In this document: positions 8,814-17,380 of the stretch, piece by piece
Position numbering within the stretch: position 1 is the first letter of the stretch
Layout: the number at the start of each line of letters is the position of its first letter
DNA from: an uncultured Prevotellaceae bacterium
Lineage (GTDB): Bacteria > Bacteroidota > Bacteroidia > Bacteroidales > Bacteroidaceae
Assembly: GCA_902769705.1 (NCBI GenBank)
Contig: CACXPX010000009.1
Coordinates: 31,060-95,059 of the forward strand
Length of the DNA stretch: 64,000 bases
Direction of reading: 5' to 3'
Notes under the pieces: generated by a model
The model's input: only the letters and a program-made list of their open reading frames with translations
Told to the model about the DNA's origin: nothing
The model's database searches: none
Made by a program: the position numbers and the translations under genes

Positions 8814-9827
8814 TTATGGAAGCCTTTTCTTGATGAATTCTGCAACTACGCCCCATGAGTCAGCAGGATTCATTCGAAAGAAGTTTTTGATGATGTCCAT
8901 TCGATTCACTCGCCTATATAGCTTGTTGCAACGTCTGACTTGTGCGTAGTATTTTTCATTTTCTTTATTGATGTCGAGTAGCGTGTTAAGATACTCAACG
9001 CTATATTTGCTTGGCACGTCATCAACAACCTCCGGACAAAAATCGTTACCTATTTTAATGTACTCATAACCAATTCTGGGTTCGGCTGCCAAGTCTACAT
9101 TAACAACAAGTCCGTATTTCGTAGGTTCCCAAGGCATATTGAACACAAAGTTGCCAAGCGAATAGTAAATCCATTGCCCTTTATACTGTTCGCATCCTTG
9201 CATCACATGAGGATGCATACCTATGACGAGATTCACTCCGCTGTCAATCAACGCATGGGCAAACTGCTTTTGGTCGATATAAGGATAGCTGATGAACTCG
9301 TTCCCCCAATGTACGAAGGCGATACGAAAGTCGCAGTCTTCGTGTGCCCGTATTTCCGCCCTAACATCCTCCAATTCAGGCAAGTGCCAATAAAGGGGAG
9401 ATTCTGTGAAATTGTCTGGACGTTGACAAAAGGCGATGAGGGCGACACGCTTTCCCTGGTGTTCGAACACGTGTGTCCGCTTCGCATTGCTTCCAGCGTA
9501 GGCAACCCCCTTTTCATCAAAATAATCAAGCATGCTCTGGTAGGCTTCTGCACCATGTTGCATCACATGATTGTTGGCCACACCATAAAAATCAAAGTGT
9601 TGAATGTGATTCAGATGTTGTGGGCTGATGATGAACTGCTTTGCTTTCAATCCCACATTGCCCGACTTGTCAGCACAAACGCATTCCATGTTACCTATCC
9701 AATAGTCATCGGATTTTCTTTGCAAACGTCCGAATGGCGACAATCCTTTCTTGATTTTACCGCCAACCCCGATGCCCATATCAAAATAACCATCTGAGAA
9801 GTTAATGTCTCCGACTATCCTAAGCAT
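8814..9827 (-). CDS. CapA family protein (calcineurin-like, capsule/polyglutamate type)
   Basis: A 337-aa protein related to the CapA/PgsA superfamily of metallophosphoesterase-like proteins. Visible blocks are LRIVGDINFSDG, NMECVCAD, FYGVANNHVMQHG, AFVHWGNEF and NLVIGMHPHVMQG, which carry the Asp/Asn/His metal-ligand set. There is no signal peptide or anchoring helix, unlike PgsA itself, so a cytoplasmic or membrane-peripheral role in modifying the polysaccharide is more likely than polyglutamate synthesis; no capB/capC partners are present. It lies 7 nt after the next GT gene on the same strand. Confidence 0.85.
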   Translation of the reverse strand: MLRIVGDINFSDGYFDMGIGVGGKIKKGLSPFGRLQRKSDDYWIGNMECVCADKSGNVGLKAKQFIISPQHLNHIQHFDFYGVANNHVMQHGAEAYQSMLDYFDEKGVAYAGSNAKRTHVFEHQGKRVALIAFCQRPDNFTESPLYWHLPELEDVRAEIRAHEDCDFRIAFVHWGNEFISYPYIDQKQFAHALIDSGVNLVIGMHPHVMQGCEQYKGQWIYYSLGNFVFNMPWEPTKYGLVVNVDLAAEPRIGYEYIKIGNDFCPEVVDDVPSKYSVEYLNTLLDINKENEKYYAQVRRCNKLYRRVNRMDIIKNFFRMNPADSWGVVAEFIKKRLP

Positions 9828-9834
9828 ACTTTAA

Positions 9835-10641
9835 TTATTTAAATACATTCCTTGAATAGATACCACGAAGCATAGCTTTCAAAACACAAAGACTTGAGCA
9901 ATTCTCTTTATAAAGTGAGCGTTTGGTTATCGTAGTGTAGAAAGCAAAAAGAGTAGCAAAGAATATCCCCATATATCTTTCTGTTTCCCATCCTTTTTGA
10001 AGATAAAAAGTCTCGTTGTAGCCCGTAAACCATGTAGAAGTCGTTCGCTCTTGCAATGATACAATATGTTTGGGTACAAAAAACACTTTCAATCCGTTGT
10101 GAAGACAGTCGTATAAGAATTTGTTCTCCTCACCAGCTCCATGCCCAGTTCCCGCTCCCATTTCTTCATCAAAGAAGATTCCTTTTTCTTCGATTCTTTG
10201 CCGGCGGAAAACAATTTGAATACTGGAGATGCGGAGAGCTGAGAGATATCCTAACTTTTTAACTTTGTTACTATAATTCTTTTGTCGTTTTCCTCCCACT
10301 GTGAAATCAAATGCAATGATATCGGCTTGAGGGTATTTCTGAAATGCCTCTATGATGGTCTGTGGATAATCGGTGTCCAGACATTCGTCATCATCAGCTA
10401 TCAAGCACAGGTCTGCCCGTGAGTTCCTGATAGCCATATTCCGGCTCTTAGACAATCCTCTCTCTTTGGTAGATATGAATTTTATCTTACAAGGATTTCC
10501 TGCAGAATTGTTGAAACTAACATCTACAGTATTATCGATGTCACACTGGTTTACAATCACGGCATCGCTTTGCAAATTCACCTGACTCGCAATGCTGGCA
10601 TCTGACTGGTGCATACACGATAAAAGGACTTCCAAATTCAT
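9835..10641 (-). CDS. Glycosyltransferase, GT-A fold family 2-like
   Basis: 268 aa. The N-terminus is shorter than classic GT2 and begins LEVLLSCMHQSD. It retains an ERGLSKSRNMAIRNSRADLC block followed by IADDDE, the donor and metal site, and a downstream MGAGTGHGAGEENKFL segment holding an acidic acceptor-side motif. A C-terminal hydrophobic stretch (MGIFFATLFAFYTTI) may associate with membrane. The stop of the upstream WbsX gene overlaps its start by 4 nt, so translation is coupled. It likely adds one sugar of the repeat. Confidence 0.82.
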   Translation of the reverse strand: MNLEVLLSCMHQSDASIASQVNLQSDAVIVNQCDIDNTVDVSFNNSAGNPCKIKFISTKERGLSKSRNMAIRNSRADLCLIADDDECLDTDYPQTIIEAFQKYPQADIIAFDFTVGGKRQKNYSNKVKKLGYLSALRISSIQIVFRRQRIEEKGIFFDEEMGAGTGHGAGEENKFLYDCLHNGLKVFFVPKHIVSLQERTTSTWFTGYNETFYLQKGWETERYMGIFFATLFAFYTTITKRSLYKENCSSLCVLKAMLRGIYSRNVFK

Positions 10642-11801
10642 AATAGCGTTTGTTTTAGAGCATCAAGAAATCCGTGTCCGTATTTCAAATCAGGTTCCAC
10701 ATAATTACCTTCCCCCCACTCGTTCCAAGAACGCAAGAAAAGAATCTTGTGCTCTTCCTCCTTGTCCTTCACCACCTTCAGCGCTTGTTCAATGTGCTCA
10801 CGGAAATGCTGTGGTGTAGCATTCACATAAATACCATCTGCCACATTTGCACGAGGCGTGCGGTCCCATTGGGGCATTATCGTTGGAAAAATATTCTCCC
10901 AACTGTCTTCGGGTGCAAAGAAATGTTTCATCACCTTTGGATAATTGAGCCTGCTTGTAGGAAGAAAAGGAAACATTTTGTTAACCTTCTGTCGAACCAA
11001 CCGTTTATATTTCCCTTCGCTAACCATCTCTGCCCGCGACTTTCCAAACGAATTAATACCATCAAAGCCCAGTTTCAGGAGATTCTGATAGACTTCCTCA
11101 CTACTCTCCAAATTGGGAATCACACGTTCTATCGTACCATCTTCCTTGCGTTTTACAGTAGTAGTGGAATTACAGATGGCAACAAAATAGATGCCCGCCA
11201 GACCATTCTGCTCAGCAAGACGACGCCACAACTCCATGAAATGTGTCACATCGGTGAAATGGTAGGGATCAAAGATGCAAAAGATGGGCTTACCGTCAAC
11301 AGTTATATAGCGATGGTCTCGAAATGCCGGCAACACATACTCAAAATGTTGTGTGTAATCGGCATCGCCAAGATATTCTTGCTTGGCAATGTAGCAATTG
11401 TCGGCTTTACGCACGATGTCCTTGCCACGATTCCATGTCTTCGTTGTCCAGTCGTGATTGCCCCAAGCCAAACAAAAAGGGAAGTCAGGCTTTCCACTCT
11501 CAAGAACCTCTTTGAAAGGCCGTTCCAACAACATTTTGCCGTTGCCAAACCAATAGTGCCAATAGCAAAATCCCTCAACGCCTGCCTCACGAGCCATTGC
11601 AGCCTGCATCTCCCTCACTTCGGGCATACGAAGATCATAGAAGCCCAAATCGGCTGGAATACGTGGCTGGTAGTGACCGCGAAACAATGGCCGTGCTTGG
11701 GCAACATTGGTCCACTCTGTAAAGCCTTTCCCCCAAACGGCATCATTCTCGGGAATGGGATGGAATTGTGGGAGGTAATATGCTATAACGCGCGCTTTCA
11801 T
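10638..11801 (-). CDS. WbsX-family glycosyltransferase (GH99-like domain)
   Basis: 387 aa. The opening RVIAYYLPQFHPIPENDAVW and the WGKGFTEWTNV block, followed by GFCYWHYWF and LRSWNEWGEGNYVEP near the end, are the hallmark blocks of the Glyco_tran_WbsX / GH99-like family seen in O-antigen and capsule loci. Biochemistry of the family is poorly known; it is assumed to make or process a glycosidic bond. It is the first gene of a minus-strand group (WbsX, GT, CapA) and faces the acyltransferase gene across a 486-nt divergent region that holds a 22-bp repeat array. Confidence 0.88.
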   Translation of the reverse strand: MKARVIAYYLPQFHPIPENDAVWGKGFTEWTNVAQARPLFRGHYQPRIPADLGFYDLRMPEVREMQAAMAREAGVEGFCYWHYWFGNGKMLLERPFKEVLESGKPDFPFCLAWGNHDWTTKTWNRGKDIVRKADNCYIAKQEYLGDADYTQHFEYVLPAFRDHRYITVDGKPIFCIFDPYHFTDVTHFMELWRRLAEQNGLAGIYFVAICNSTTTVKRKEDGTIERVIPNLESSEEVYQNLLKLGFDGINSFGKSRAEMVSEGKYKRLVRQKVNKMFPFLPTSRLNYPKVMKHFFAPEDSWENIFPTIMPQWDRTPRANVADGIYVNATPQHFREHIEQALKVVKDKEEEHKILFLRSWNEWGEGNYVEPDLKYGHGFLDALKQTLL

Positions 11802-11914
11802 TTACTCGATTTCCTTATTATTATTAAGAACGTTCAACGAGGTGTTTTTATTGTTAAACTCGTGTTTTTTATTTTGGCAAAGATTGCTTCCACAATAGCA
11901 TGGAATAAGAGCCG

Positions 11915-12090
11915 AAATGGCCAGATGGGGCATCTGTCTTTTTCAGAGCATACATCTGATGGAGTCAGAAGCATCATCTGATGATGTCATTACATGCTTC
12001 TGATGAAGTAAAATAAATTATTTTGCAAAGTAAAATAAATTATTTTAGTCGGTAAAATAAATTATTTTGGTCAGTAAAATAAATTATTTT
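11915..12090 (+). repeat. 22-bp-period array (A): four degenerate units plus four AAAATAAATTATTTT units
   Basis: Eight units of exactly 22 nt start at 11915, 11937, 11959, 11981, 12003, 12025, 12047 and 12069. The first four end in CATCTG or CTTCTG. The last four end in the 16-mer TAAAATAAATTATTTT, a near-perfect palindrome with a single central base. Within the 82-bp core 12009-12090 the 6-nt spacers are GCAAAG, AGTCGG and GGTCAG. The same 82 bp occurs in inverse orientation at 32271-32352, and its first 38 bp recurs at 45726-45763. Confidence 0.9.
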
Positions 12091-12245
12091 ACTACGCCAA
12101 AAGATACATATGAGAGGATTATATGTGGCAAATGGCATTGTCATGTCTATGCTTTAACCATTACACCAACCACACCACAACGATGAAAAGCATCAATTAT
12201 TGGCAAATTCTGGAAGGAATTGAAGTGAATGTTCTTTTTTTTGAG

Positions 12246-12253
12246 TATCTTTG
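12246..12253 (+). promoter_or_regulatory. -7 box of the acyltransferase gene
   Basis: TATCTTTG matches the -7 consensus; a TTG lies at 12220-12222 as a possible -33 element, with slightly long spacing. It is 34 nt upstream of ATG 12288 and rules out the upstream in-frame ATG at 12123. Confidence 0.6.
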
Positions 12254-12287
12254 CAATCAGTATATTAGGAAATTGCATGCGATAAAT

Positions 12288-13412
12288 ATGGCACAAGAGA
12301 ATCCGCAATACACATTATTCGAATGGTTAAGGTTTCCTTTGATTGTTGGAGTTGTATTCATTCACTGCGTAGGTGGGCCGATTGATGTTGAGTCTATCAA
12401 CTTCTCACATCTGTCGGGAACGGATTGGTACGACCTTATTCGCATAGCCTTTTCCAATGTTCTTCCCCGTGTTTGCGTTCCTTTGTTCTTTTTCATTTCC
12501 GGCTACCTTTTCTACACTCGGCTGTCCCAATGGGATTGGCAAGTGTATGCTGAGAAACTTAAAAAACGGGCAAAAACCATTCTCGTGCCTTACCTGCTTT
12601 GGATTACGATTGCCATCGCATATCAATGCTCCATTTTGATGGTGAAGGAAGGATGGCCGGCAGTGAGCTCGTTTTTTGCGGAGCATGGTTATTGGCATTT
12701 GTATTGGGATTGTTACGAGTTAGACCCCGTGAAACTAAGTTGGACAGGTATGGAGGTTCACTCCTCCACCCCCTTTCATTACGCTTTGTGGTTTTTGCGC
12801 GACTTGATGATTATGATGTTGTTCACCCCATGCTTTCATATCTTGTTCAAACGACTCAAAATTTGGGGATTGTTGCTTTTAGCGGTCAATTATGTTTCAA
12901 ACATTGGAGCCTTCCTGCCAGAACTACTTCCCACACCACTGCTTTTCTATGGTGCAGGCGTCTATTTCCAAATGAAGAACTGGGATTTGACACAATGTTT
13001 CAAGCGATGCGAATGGCTTATACATTGCATATCATTCCTATTATTCGCAATATGCTTACGCTACAATAGTTTTTATACTGAAACGGGAAATCTGTTTTTT
13101 CCTTTCTTTGTAATGGCGGGAAGCATGTCAGTCATCTGCATTGCAACACGTTGCATCAGACACAACATTTTAAACTCCACCTTCATTCCACTATCCAAAT
13201 ACTCGTTTTTCATTTATTTGTCTCATTGTGTCATGATTCTGCCTGTTGTGCTCGCATTCATCGCAAAGATTGTGAAACCTTCCAATCCTTATGCCATGAT
13301 TGCCTGCTATTTCATGGCACCAATTCTGACTATCAGCATTTGTCTGCTCTTGGCCATTGGAATCAAACGCACAATGCCAAGACTATACAATATTTTAACA
13401 GGTGGGCGCTAA
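12288..13412 (+). CDS. Acyltransferase family 3 (membrane O-acyltransferase)
   Basis: 374 aa from ATG 12288 (MAQENPQYTLFEWLRFPLIV), chosen because the promoter sits inside the longer frame. It has about ten hydrophobic segments. The first contains the family-typical FEWLRFPLIVGVVFIHC histidine motif, followed by VPLFFFISGYLFYTRL and later YSFFIYLSHCVMILPVVLAF, as in the Acyl_transf_3 family (OafA/WecH-like). These enzymes O-acetylate sugars in the membrane. It is the only plus-strand gene between two minus-strand polysaccharide operons and probably decorates the repeat unit. Confidence 0.87.
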   Translation: MAQENPQYTLFEWLRFPLIVGVVFIHCVGGPIDVESINFSHLSGTDWYDLIRIAFSNVLPRVCVPLFFFISGYLFYTRLSQWDWQVYAEKLKKRAKTILVPYLLWITIAIAYQCSILMVKEGWPAVSSFFAEHGYWHLYWDCYELDPVKLSWTGMEVHSSTPFHYALWFLRDLMIMMLFTPCFHILFKRLKIWGLLLLAVNYVSNIGAFLPELLPTPLLFYGAGVYFQMKNWDLTQCFKRCEWLIHCISFLLFAICLRYNSFYTETGNLFFPFFVMAGSMSVICIATRCIRHNILNSTFIPLSKYSFFIYLSHCVMILPVVLAFIAKIVKPSNPYAMIACYFMAPILTISICLLLAIGIKRTMPRLYNILTGGR

Positions 13413-13437
13413 TGCTCTCCCACTATTCCTTCACTCT

Positions 13438-14595
13438 CTATATCGAGAGTATTTGGTCCACCAGTTTATGCAAATCTTCCTGCTGACGTTGGCGTATCTT
13501 TCCCACCTGGCGCTCAATCTCTGATTTCCTAATGTCACGATTCTCGATGACCAGCCTCAACGCACGATACAAATCTGCAGGATAAAATGGAGAGAAATAC
13601 ACACCAGCTTCTCCTAACACCTCAGGGATGCTTGTGACATTTGAAGCAACAACAGGGGTTCCATGCTTGATGGCCTCAATGGGAGGATAGCCAAATCCTT
13701 CAAAATAGGAAGCGAAAACCAAAGCGTAGGCATGATGATAGGCTTGTTCAAGATCAGATTCGGACAAGAAAGGAATGTCAATATGGCGCTGATGAGTGGA
13801 ATGGCCATATTTCAATGTCAGGACATAGAGGTCAGGATACTCTTCTGCGAGTCTGTTGAACACTTTCAAAAGCGTTTGCGGATTCTTGAAAAGACGATTC
13901 GCAGCTATCATCAGCAAATACTTCTTCCCATCCTGCACAAGCATTCTCAATTGAGTGTTTTCAATTGTTTCATCCATACGTGCAGCCTTGTCTGGGGAAT
14001 AACAGACATGAATAGGCTTCTTTATCTCAGGGAAATAATATTGGAGAGCCGTTTTGGAATAATCGGACACCGTATAAGCCAACGTGTTTGATGCGGCATA
14101 AAGGGGCATTATCCGCTTATACGATTGCAAAGATTTTGCTCTTGCCCTACCTATTGCCACATTGACAATTCGTTTAAAGTAATGCCACTTCGTCTCGGCT
14201 TTTGAATCATGAATCGTCAAATCCACAAGATTGTCACCACTTTCCAAATTGTATAGGTCATGAATGAACATGATGGTTTTGCATTGAATGCCCGACAAAT
14301 CATATTTTGCATAAAACTGGCCAATAGCAATGAAAAAGACATCTATCTTGTGCTGCGTTATCAATGAAGACAATGTGGCACTAGACACATCAAACAACTG
14401 GACGTCATTCTCTTGTGCAAATTGCTCATAGTCGTATTGCTGACCTATTGGGACACTTTTATCGCAAACGGCAAACAATGTATGTTCGCCTGTCTTCTTA
14501 CGAAAAACCTCATCGTAAACCGCTTTGGCAAAACTTGCTGCACCACCTACTCCACCATTATGCTGAAAGGGAATAAAATCCAATAGTATATTCAT
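13438..14595 (-). CDS. Glycosyltransferase family 4 (GT-B)
   Basis: 385 aa with two Rossmann-like halves. The C-terminal half has AANRLFKNPQTLL, then YFEGFGYPPIEAIKHGTPVVAS, the EX7E donor-binding motif of GT4 retaining transferases, followed by IPEVLGEAGVYF. The N-terminal start MNILLDFIPFQHNGGVGGAASF contains the Gly-rich acceptor loop. It overlaps the polymerase gene upstream by 4 nt and ends the Wza-Wzz-Wzx-Wzy operon. It likely adds a mannose-, glucose- or galactose-type residue; the specificity is unknown. Confidence 0.88.
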   Translation of the reverse strand: MNILLDFIPFQHNGGVGGAASFAKAVYDEVFRKKTGEHTLFAVCDKSVPIGQQYDYEQFAQENDVQLFDVSSATLSSLITQHKIDVFFIAIGQFYAKYDLSGIQCKTIMFIHDLYNLESGDNLVDLTIHDSKAETKWHYFKRIVNVAIGRARAKSLQSYKRIMPLYAASNTLAYTVSDYSKTALQYYFPEIKKPIHVCYSPDKAARMDETIENTQLRMLVQDGKKYLLMIAANRLFKNPQTLLKVFNRLAEEYPDLYVLTLKYGHSTHQRHIDIPFLSESDLEQAYHHAYALVFASYFEGFGYPPIEAIKHGTPVVASNVTSIPEVLGEAGVYFSPFYPADLYRALRLVIENRDIRKSEIERQVGKIRQRQQEDLHKLVDQILSI

Positions 14596-15845
14596 GATAC
14601 CTCCTCCTCGTTCTCCTCATTTGACTGTTCCATATCTTTTTCATCAACCTGATACGCTGTGCAATAGAAAGGTATGAAACGACAAAACCACAGAATAAAA
14701 CCATCGGCAGCAAAAACCAAAGCTGCCAAGAATAATGCAGATAGCATAGCACGCTTGTTGGGGGCTTTATAAAAAGCCGACACATAAAAAAACACCAGCA
14801 ATGCCAGCCCTACAAGTCCATATGTATAGATAAAGACCTTATAGCCAGAGTCGCCAAACTCATTCTCTTTCTCACGCCCGAAGAAGATGTCAGAAGAGTT
14901 CCAGAAGTTCTCGTAATCAGCATCGAAATTAGTACTGACACGATTGTTGCCTGCCATTTCTCCATCCTCCACTTCCAAACGCAAAAGTATCAGATCGTGA
15001 ACCAAGTTGTCTCCATTATTATAAAAAAAAGCACCAACAACAAATGCGACAAGGAATGAGATGGAAAGAATCAATTTGAGAAACAACCTCTTACCACGAA
15101 TCCACAAGTTGGTAAAAATGATGGCAACCAAATAAATATATCCTGCCAATGAGAACGAAATGAGCAAAGCTATCAAGAGAATGATGCAATACCATTTGCG
15201 CCAATTGCCACGCTGGGTTTGCAACAACAAGGCCGCAGCACTACCCATATATGCAGGTTCAGGAAATACCGCTTGAAATCGAGGAAAGAAAGCAAACAAC
15301 TGTCGGTCGTCAATAAGAAACCAATAATAGTTGGTAAAAGAATAGAAATCATCTCCATATTCCAGATTGCTTCCCGGAAGTGGGAATCCCAATAAATAGA
15401 GAAAGAAAAATGTGATGGAGCCTATCAACAAGACAGCCATCGTCTTTGCCAGCATTCGTGATACTTTCTGAAGGCAAACGGGGTCGTAACGGAACAATGC
15501 AAAAAACACCAACGCATTGAATAACGTTGAAATGTAGGCGTTGAAATTCGAACTATTGTTGACAACTTGATAGTATGCCAATAATAAATATGCCAATATT
15601 GGGAGGACAAAATCCTTTCTGACAAAGCATGGACGGGTAATGTCTTTTGACAGAAACATGGCAGGGATGATAAATACACATGCTATTACCGACATATATG
15701 AGGAGATGGGCCAGAGAAACCATGTTTGCATCGAGGTGAAATAAACGATCAACACACCGACAAAGAACAACATCTGAGCCAGCCACCGCTTATCCAGCAG
15801 GAACAGGTCCTCTACTTTTATTCTGGTGTTGATTTTCAACTTCAT
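14592..15845 (-). CDS. Wzy-like polysaccharide polymerase / O-antigen ligase-type membrane protein
   Basis: 417 aa with about ten predicted membrane helices, many in pairs (QMLFFVGVLIVYFTSM, MSVIACVFIIPAMFL, FVLPILAYLLLAYYQVV), and a larger hydrophilic loop in the middle and a second one (residues about 300-345) rich in acidic and Asn residues. Sequence identity in this family is low, so the call rests on topology, length and place: it sits between the flippase and a glycosyltransferase, overlapping both by 4 nt, exactly where Wzy is expected. It would polymerise undecaprenyl-linked units in the periplasm. Confidence 0.75.
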   Translation of the reverse strand: MKLKINTRIKVEDLFLLDKRWLAQMLFFVGVLIVYFTSMQTWFLWPISSYMSVIACVFIIPAMFLSKDITRPCFVRKDFVLPILAYLLLAYYQVVNNSSNFNAYISTLFNALVFFALFRYDPVCLQKVSRMLAKTMAVLLIGSITFFFLYLLGFPLPGSNLEYGDDFYSFTNYYWFLIDDRQLFAFFPRFQAVFPEPAYMGSAAALLLQTQRGNWRKWYCIILLIALLISFSLAGYIYLVAIIFTNLWIRGKRLFLKLILSISFLVAFVVGAFFYNNGDNLVHDLILLRLEVEDGEMAGNNRVSTNFDADYENFWNSSDIFFGREKENEFGDSGYKVFIYTYGLVGLALLVFFYVSAFYKAPNKRAMLSALFLAALVFAADGFILWFCRFIPFYCTAYQVDEKDMEQSNEENEEEVS

Positions 15846-17365
15846 CTCTCTCTTCTCCCCTTGATAAAGTTCTCAACATATTGACGTTCACTCTTGCTCA
15901 AGCAGAAAAACCACATGGCAAGAACACCGATAAGCATCCCGAAGCATACCACAACGAGGAAACCATATTGCATATTAACAAATCGGGATATCAACAGGCT
16001 TCCACTTGTTACAACAACAAATAATGGCACCAATGGCAGAAGCACATCTCTGGCATATTTCTTCATATCAAGACCCACCAAATAATTCATGAAAGGAATC
16101 CGGAAAAAGGCCATGATTAATTCTATAGCAACATATATAACCATTACATAACTGACCGAACCTCCCAAAGCGAGGGCAGCTATGGAAAATGGTATATACA
16201 TTATTTTGGGAGTGCTCATGATGATGGTGTACCATTTGATTTTCCCAGTTGCCTGATTGGCTGCATGAAGTCCCAATGTGAGTTGATCCACCAAAAAGGC
16301 AATAAGCAAACCATTGCAGAACAAACTGGTGTATTCTGGCACCTCCTTCAACCAAAATGAGAGAATAGAATCCATCTCAACCATAAGCGGAATAGCAACA
16401 ATCATCATCAAAGCTGTAGAAAACTTGCTTTCCTTACCCGCTAAGTTCAGCATCTCATCCCTATTACCTTTGCCTTCCTGTTTCATCAGTTGAGGATTCA
16501 TGGCATTCAGAACCGATGTGGAAACAAATCTCACTGCACCATACACTTGCATGCCAACTCCATAAGCGGCATTCATGGCTGTTCCGAAGAACTTGTTAAG
16601 GACTATGGAAGTGCCTTGTGTCTGACAAATGGAAGCAACCATACTGTATGTTGTCCACCCTGCAAACGACAGCAATTGACGTACGCATTCTTTATCTCTT
16701 TGCCTCCATCCAAGAAGCCCAACTCGGCTCTCTGGATAACAAATCAATACATAAATAGCAAATGCGAGAAAATTGGCTATAAGAATGATTGCCATTCCAG
16801 TTGAATAAGCTATTAATTTGTCTGTATGAACTATTGCCAAGCATAAAGCCAACAATAGTTTCAAGAAGCCATCCACTATCTCAACAATAGAAATATAAAC
16901 AATATTCTCGTGAGTGACTAGCAAAGCCTTGAATGGGGAGGATACTATGGAAAAGAACAACATGCCAGCCATTAAGAAGTAAACAATCCCCGCTGCATGT
17001 CGCCGATTTGGTTCAATATCAAGATAATGATTAATGAGCAAATCTTCGAGCAATATCAATAGAGCGAAGAATACCACACCCATTACGATATGAATGAGAA
17101 GACTGTTGCCGAATAGTTTCTTCACATAATCATAGTCACCTTTACCTATATAAACAGACAAATAACGTTGGGTGGTTACGATAAATGCATTCGTAAGATA
17201 ACCCAAAATACCTGTAATACCCAAAACCAAAACATAAATACCATAATCATTCACGTTCAATATATCCAAGACCAACCGTGTGGAATAAAGAGAAAAGCCA
17301 ATGTTGACAATGGCTTTTATATATTGAGCAGTGGTATTTACTATGATTCGCTTAACAGGTTCCAT
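15842..17365 (-). CDS. Wzx-like flippase (oligosaccharide flippase family)
   Basis: 507 aa with about fourteen hydrophobic helices. The start KRIIVNTTAQYIKAIVNIGF and the pattern STRLVLDILNVNDYGIYVL are typical of polysaccharide biosynthesis/MATE-fold flippases in Bacteroidetes. It moves lipid-linked repeat units across the inner membrane to the polymerase. The start is 15 nt after the Wzz-like stop, and its end overlaps the polymerase start by 4 nt. Confidence 0.88.
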   Translation of the reverse strand: MEPVKRIIVNTTAQYIKAIVNIGFSLYSTRLVLDILNVNDYGIYVLVLGITGILGYLTNAFIVTTQRYLSVYIGKGDYDYVKKLFGNSLLIHIVMGVVFFALLILLEDLLINHYLDIEPNRRHAAGIVYFLMAGMLFFSIVSSPFKALLVTHENIVYISIVEIVDGFLKLLLALCLAIVHTDKLIAYSTGMAIILIANFLAFAIYVLICYPESRVGLLGWRQRDKECVRQLLSFAGWTTYSMVASICQTQGTSIVLNKFFGTAMNAAYGVGMQVYGAVRFVSTSVLNAMNPQLMKQEGKGNRDEMLNLAGKESKFSTALMMIVAIPLMVEMDSILSFWLKEVPEYTSLFCNGLLIAFLVDQLTLGLHAANQATGKIKWYTIIMSTPKIMYIPFSIAALALGGSVSYVMVIYVAIELIMAFFRIPFMNYLVGLDMKKYARDVLLPLVPLFVVVTSGSLLISRFVNMQYGFLVVVCFGMLIGVLAMWFFCLSKSERQYVENFIKGRRER

Positions 17366-17380
17366 ATAAAGGAGGGCTGA

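Larger units (their letters stand above)
11802..12287. other. Divergent intergenic region with repeat array and promoter
   Basis: This 486-nt stretch separates two divergent genes. It contains the 8-unit repeat array (11915-12090) and, after it, a plus-strand promoter (-7 box 12246-12253). An open frame from ATG 12123 to the acyltransferase start runs through the promoter and is not counted as coding. Confidence 0.6.

Noticed and set aside
10674-11981. A 435-codon plus-strand frame opposite the WbsX gene.
   Set aside because: Antisense to a gene with clear WbsX motifs, running into the repeat array at its end.
11915-12090. Diversity-generating retroelement template or variable repeat.
   Set aside because: No reverse transcriptase gene or adenine-specific variation was seen in the window; array A/B differences are not of that kind.
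12123-12287. N-terminal extension of the acyltransferase to ATG 12123.
   Set aside because: The -7 promoter box (12246-12253) lies inside it and the acyltransferase motif starts right after ATG 12288.
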